From contig NZ_CP046973.1 of NCBI RefSeq assembly GCF_009792235.1, positions 620,001-684,000 on the forward strand: 64,000 nucleotides of DNA. Reading direction: 5' to 3'. Numbering within the stretch: the stretch's first letter is position 1; every line of letters starts with the position of its first letter. The position numbers were made by a program, and so were the translations under genes. Below the pieces are notes generated by a model. That model did no database searches. It had not been told where the DNA came from and saw nothing but the letters and a program-made list of their open reading frames with translations. Of this stretch, positions 61,770 to 64,000 are shown one piece after another. The DNA is from Microcystis aeruginosa FD4. Its GTDB lineage: Bacteria; Cyanobacteriota; Cyanobacteriia; Cyanobacteriales; Microcystaceae.

Positions 61770-62565
61770 ATGACTACAACCCAACCCCTATCCCCTAGCC
61801 AAACCGCCCGAAAAGATGAGATAATCTTCCCCAAGGGCGAATTTTGGAGTGATGAACCGCCATTGGAAAGTAATTTACATCTAACTCAGATTATTTTATT
61901 GATAAAATGCCTAGAATGGTTATGGCAAGATAGAGAAGATTACTTTGCAACCGGGAATTTAACCATCTACTACAGTCCCAATCAGAAAAAATCAGAATAC
62001 TTTAGAGGACCTGACTTTTTTGTAGTATTGGGAACAACTAGAAACCAAAACCGGAAAAGTTGGGTAGTATGGCAGGAAGAGGGAAAATATCCTAATGTGA
62101 TTATAGAAATCCTCTTTTGAAAGTACCGCTAAGACTGATAGGGAAGAAAAGAAAGAAATTTATCAAAATACATTTAGGACTCCTGATTATTTCTGGTTTG
62201 ACCCCTATAGTTTAGAGTTTGAAGGATATACGTTAATTAGGGGAAAATATCAACCGATTGAACCCAATCAGCAAGGTTGGTTATGGAGTGAAGAATTGGG
62301 CTTATATTTAGGGACCTACGCCGATAAATTGCGTTATTTTAGTCCTAGTGGTCAGTTAATCCCAACACCTGAGGAAGCCGCTCTTCTGGAGAAACAGGCC
62401 AAAGAATCTGAACGTCAACAAAAAGAACTGGCTTTACAGCAACAAGAATACGAACGTCAGCAAAAAGAATCTGAACGTCAACAAAAAGAACTGGCTTTAC
62501 AAAAAATTGAGCAATTAACGGCAAGATTAAGAGAATTAGGCATTAATCCCGATGAAACCTTGTAG
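61770..62565 (+). pseudogene. Uma2 family gene, frameshifted
   Basis: The N-terminal frame (61770-62120) gives NQKKSEYFRGPDFFVVLGTTRN and EEGKYPNVIIEIL, as in Uma2. One extra base in a run of four T (about 62115-62118) then ends the frame. The next frame continues ESTAKTDREEKKEIYQNTFRTPDYFWFDPY, EFEGYTLIRGKYQPI and GLYLGTYADKLRYFSPSG and closes with repeated ERQQKELALQQQ coiled-coil. It could be a real loss or a sequencing slip. Confidence 0.8.
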
Positions 62566-62740
62566 GGACCAGACGGGAGGAACCACTCTTAACCACTCCA
62601 AATCTTAATTCACACGCCACAATGATGCTTGTACAAACGCTTTCTTCGCCGACATCGACAATATGCTGGAAAACCTGACCTTGAGGATACTTGATCAAAT
62701 TTGACAGGATGTTAGTATCAAGAAGATATTGATAGGTCAT
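62543..62740 (-). pseudogene. Truncated VapC-type PIN toxin
   Basis: It opens MTYQYLLDTNILSNLIKYPQG, with the first PIN aspartate in LLDTN, and continues SVCTSIIVACELRFGVVKSGSSRL with the conserved Glu. After about residue 57 the sequence is unrelated. The C-terminal half with the remaining acidic residues is missing, so it should not cut RNA. The break lies near the end of the Uma2 remnant. Confidence 0.7.
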
Positions 62741-62749
62741 TGGGTGGTA

Positions 62750-62989
62750 CTAAAATGTGATGTCATCAAGGGGAAGCAACCCTTCATCTATGTCAGGAAA
62801 ATTGTCTGTAATGTCTGGCAAAGTAGTCAGCAAAGAAAGTAGAGAACCGGAAGAAATCGGCTCAATGATTAAGCGATGACCTTCTTTGCGTAACAAAACT
62901 TCTGTGCTTGATAGGGCAAGTTCAGGAGGAATAGTTAAGACTTGCTCTTGTCCATTTGTTAGTAAAGAAACCTGACGCAAGTTTTGCAT
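62750..62989 (-). CDS. VapB-type antitoxin (AbrB/SpoVT fold)
   Basis: A 79-residue protein: MQNLRQVSLLTNGQEQVLTIPPELALSSTEVLLRKEGHRLIIEP, then an acidic tail ending DIDEGLLPLDDITF. The AbrB-like core followed by a Pro/Asp-rich tail is the usual VapB layout. It lies nine bases before the truncated VapC on the same strand, so this is a vapBC operon with a broken toxin. Confidence 0.75.
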   Translation of the reverse strand: MQNLRQVSLLTNGQEQVLTIPPELALSSTEVLLRKEGHRLIIEPISSGSLLSLLTTLPDITDNFPDIDEGLLPLDDITF

Positions 62990-63050
62990 CTGTTGACCTC
63001 TTTGTTAATAATCGCCTTACTATTTTAACCTGAATATTGCTTGATATAAA

Positions 63051-63145
63051 TAGGACTTGCTGAAAAAGTACGGGCGAAGCATTCGGATAGGAAATCTACG
63101 GTTTCAGCGATGGGTTATGCCCGAATGCTTCGCCCCTACAGGACG
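63051..63145. repeat. 95-bp MITE-like unit, inverted copy
   Basis: It is the reverse complement of 28120-28214, with an internal hairpin of near-perfect arms (CGAAGCATTCGG and CCGAATGCTTCG). One outer end reads TAGGACTTGCTGAAAAAGTA. The other end lies inside the start of an antitoxin gene. Confidence 0.75.
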
Positions 63146-63206
63146 CTATGTTCTGTTGTAATCGTCGAAACTGCTCATCTGAGATATTAACAGTAATGGA
63201 AGCCAT
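63096..63206 (-). pseudogene. Ribbon-helix-helix antitoxin start, cut by the MITE
   Basis: It encodes MASITVNISDEQFRRLQQNIAS, the usual opening of small RHH antitoxins, then CRGEAFGHNPSLKP, which is MITE sequence, and a stop. Only the first 20 or so codons are native. The rest of the gene and any toxin are gone. Confidence 0.5.
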
Positions 63207-63214
63207 TAAAAATC

Positions 63215-64000
63215 TCAAAAAAAAATCGCCCCGCCCTTAGGCGGGAAAGAAAGAAAAAAAAGAAAAAAGTAAAAAAGGGTAAAAAGGGTAAAAAGAGTAA
63301 AAGGATTACAGAGTCCTCCGGGCACCGCACACCACCCGAAAACTGCCGTCGTAGAGGCCGCGGCGGAAGTCGTGGAGTAACGGTAAGCGGAACGGCAGTC
63401 ATTCGGAAAGTCGTACCAAGAACCGCCCCGCAGACATTTTAGAGGCGGAGAATGATTATCATTGTCAATCCACGCCGAGCCATCCTCCGGCGCATTCTTA
63501 TAACTATCATGCCAATCGTCTTCGCACCACTCCCAAACATTGCCACTCATGTCATACAGTCCCCAAGCATTGGGCTTTTTCTGTCCTACGGGATGAGTTT
63601 TACCACCAGAATTTCCGTCATACCAAGCGTAATCTCCTAACTGATTAGCATCATCACCAAAATAATAGCGAGTGGTTGTCCCAGCACGACAAGCATACTC
63701 CCATTCCGCTTCTGTGGGTAGGCGATAGGTTTTCCCGGTTATTTGACTCAATTTCTCACAAAAGGCTTTAGCATCGTTCCAACTAACCTTTTCTACCGGA
63801 TTTTGGGGATTATTTTTAAAGTGAGAGGGATTGTTTCCCATTACTGCTTGATATTGTGCTTGAGTAATGGGATATTTGCCAATGGCAAAACTGTTGACTT
63901 TGACTTGGTGTGGAGGCTTTTCAGAATTACTTTCAGCAGAACCCATGAGAAATTTACCTGCTGGTAAGCTTACCATCTCTAGTCTTATCCCATTGGCTAG
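63215..64000 (-). CDS. FGE/SUMF1-fold protein with frameshifted diversified C-terminus (partial)
   Basis: Formylglycine-generating-enzyme fold: MVSLPAGKFLMGSAESNSEKPPHQVKV, IGKYPITQAQYQAVMG, YRLPTEAEWEYACRAGTTTRYYFGD, WGLYDMSGNVWEWCEDDW, LRGGSWYDFPNDCRSAYRY. The frame stays open upstream to the window edge (ANGIRLE before MVSLPAG), so the N-terminus lies outside. After RSAYRY a one-base deletion (63375-63377) shifts the frame; the alternative frame gives HDFRRGLYDGSFRVVCGARRTL and a stop at 63306. As read, it runs on 30 codons through T-rich sequence. The C-terminus looks like a diversity-generating retroelement target. Confidence 0.8.
   Translation of the reverse strand, partial: LANGIRLEMVSLPAGKFLMGSAESNSEKPPHQVKVNSFAIGKYPITQAQYQAVMGNNPSHFKNNPQNPVEKVSWNDAKAFCEKLSQITGKTYRLPTEAEWEYACRAGTTTRYYFGDDANQLGDYAWYDGNSGGKTHPVGQKKPNAWGLYDMSGNVWEWCEDDWHDSYKNAPEDGSAWIDNDNHSPPLKCLRGGSWYDFPNDCRSAYRYSTTSAAASTTAVFGWCAVPGGLCNPFTLFTLFTLFYFFLFFLSFPPKGGAIFF
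63217..63245 (-). terminator. Terminator hairpin after the FGE-fold gene
   Basis: On the minus strand CCCGCC and GGCGGG pair around a 4-base loop, followed by GCGA and nine T. In some DGRs a hairpin also lies just after the variable region; here it is about 60 bases away. Confidence 0.7.
63306..63428 (-). other. Candidate DGR variable region
   Basis: In the frame that leads to FRVVCGARRTL, ten codons in a row (63345-63374) all end in C while the first two positions vary: His, Asp, Phe, Arg, Arg, Gly, Leu, Tyr, Asp, Gly. This is what adenine-specific mutagenesis of a template rich in AAC would leave. The flanks CLRGGSW and GFRVV-like are constant in such targets. The template and reverse transcriptase are not in the window. 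Confidence 0.55.

Overview
The window reads as cyanobacterial chromosome, most likely Microcystis or a close relative. This is inferred from content, not from a database match. The direct signs are photosystem II small subunits PsbT and PsbY, a CO2-uptake type NdhF, a CcmS-like carboxysome protein, COP23 and Uma2 families, frequent GCGATCGC palindromes, a PEP-CTERM protein, many toxin-antitoxin remnants, and intergenic spaces packed with short tandem repeats (TTATCAG, GGGTGTAGGGTGTGG, CTCCTGACTCCTG, AATTATGA, CTTCCCCA).

Layout. 1-2.2 kb: psbT, nrdR, rps1. 2.3-3.76 kb: a broken IS200/IS605-type tnpB element. 3.8-11.3 kb: housekeeping and conserved cyanobacterial genes (FHA-adenylate cyclase, DUF3120, gamma carbonic anhydrase, psbY, FAD oxidoreductase, purB). 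11.3-16.9 kb: an accessory block bounded on both sides by the 3' end of purB, holding a MNT/HEPN toxin-antitoxin pair, a COP23 gene overlapping a frameshifted trypsin-like protease, orphan antitoxins with a fossil higB, and a PsbP-like membrane protein. 17.0-22.5 kb: a second accessory block with two AAA (OLD/RecF-like) ATPase loci, one paired with a candidate PD-(D/E)XK nuclease and the other with a stub of its partner. 22.8-25.5 kb: infC, a 2Fe-2S protein, NnrU and a thioredoxin. 25.5-26.8 kb: three overlapping insertion-sequence remnants. 27-41.8 kb: mainly metabolism (aldo/keto reductase, ccmS-like, nagA, phosphatase, fabZ, tRNA-Thr, ndhF, PHP, PEP-CTERM, hisD, accC). 41.8-44.2 kb: Uma2/DUF29 cluster. 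44.4-54 kb: Hsp70-like protein, cinA, acyltransferase, metG, a LabA-like NYN protein, nurA, and a higBA locus with a truncated toxin. 54.4-59.5 kb: the str operon rpsL-rpsG-fusA-tuf-rpsJ behind a good sigma-70-type promoter. 59.6-64 kb: glyQ, a broken Uma2 gene, truncated vapBC, a small transposon-like repeat that cuts an antitoxin gene, and at the edge a formylglycine-generating-enzyme (FGE) fold gene.

The strongest unusual signal is in that last gene. Its 3' end looks like the variable region of a diversity-generating retroelement target: ten consecutive codons all end in C, with positions 1 and 2 scrambled, ahead of the conserved FRVV tail. A one-base deletion breaks the frame inside this stretch. 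No reverse transcriptase or template repeat lies in the window, so any such system would act in trans or lie outside.

Other notable signals are the ATPase plus PD-(D/E)XK pair, which looks like an anti-phage module; the accessory block framed by a near-identical 271-bp purB tail duplication; and a repeated pattern of deleted toxins beside surviving antitoxins. Functions are assigned from motifs and remembered family resemblance. No alignments were run.
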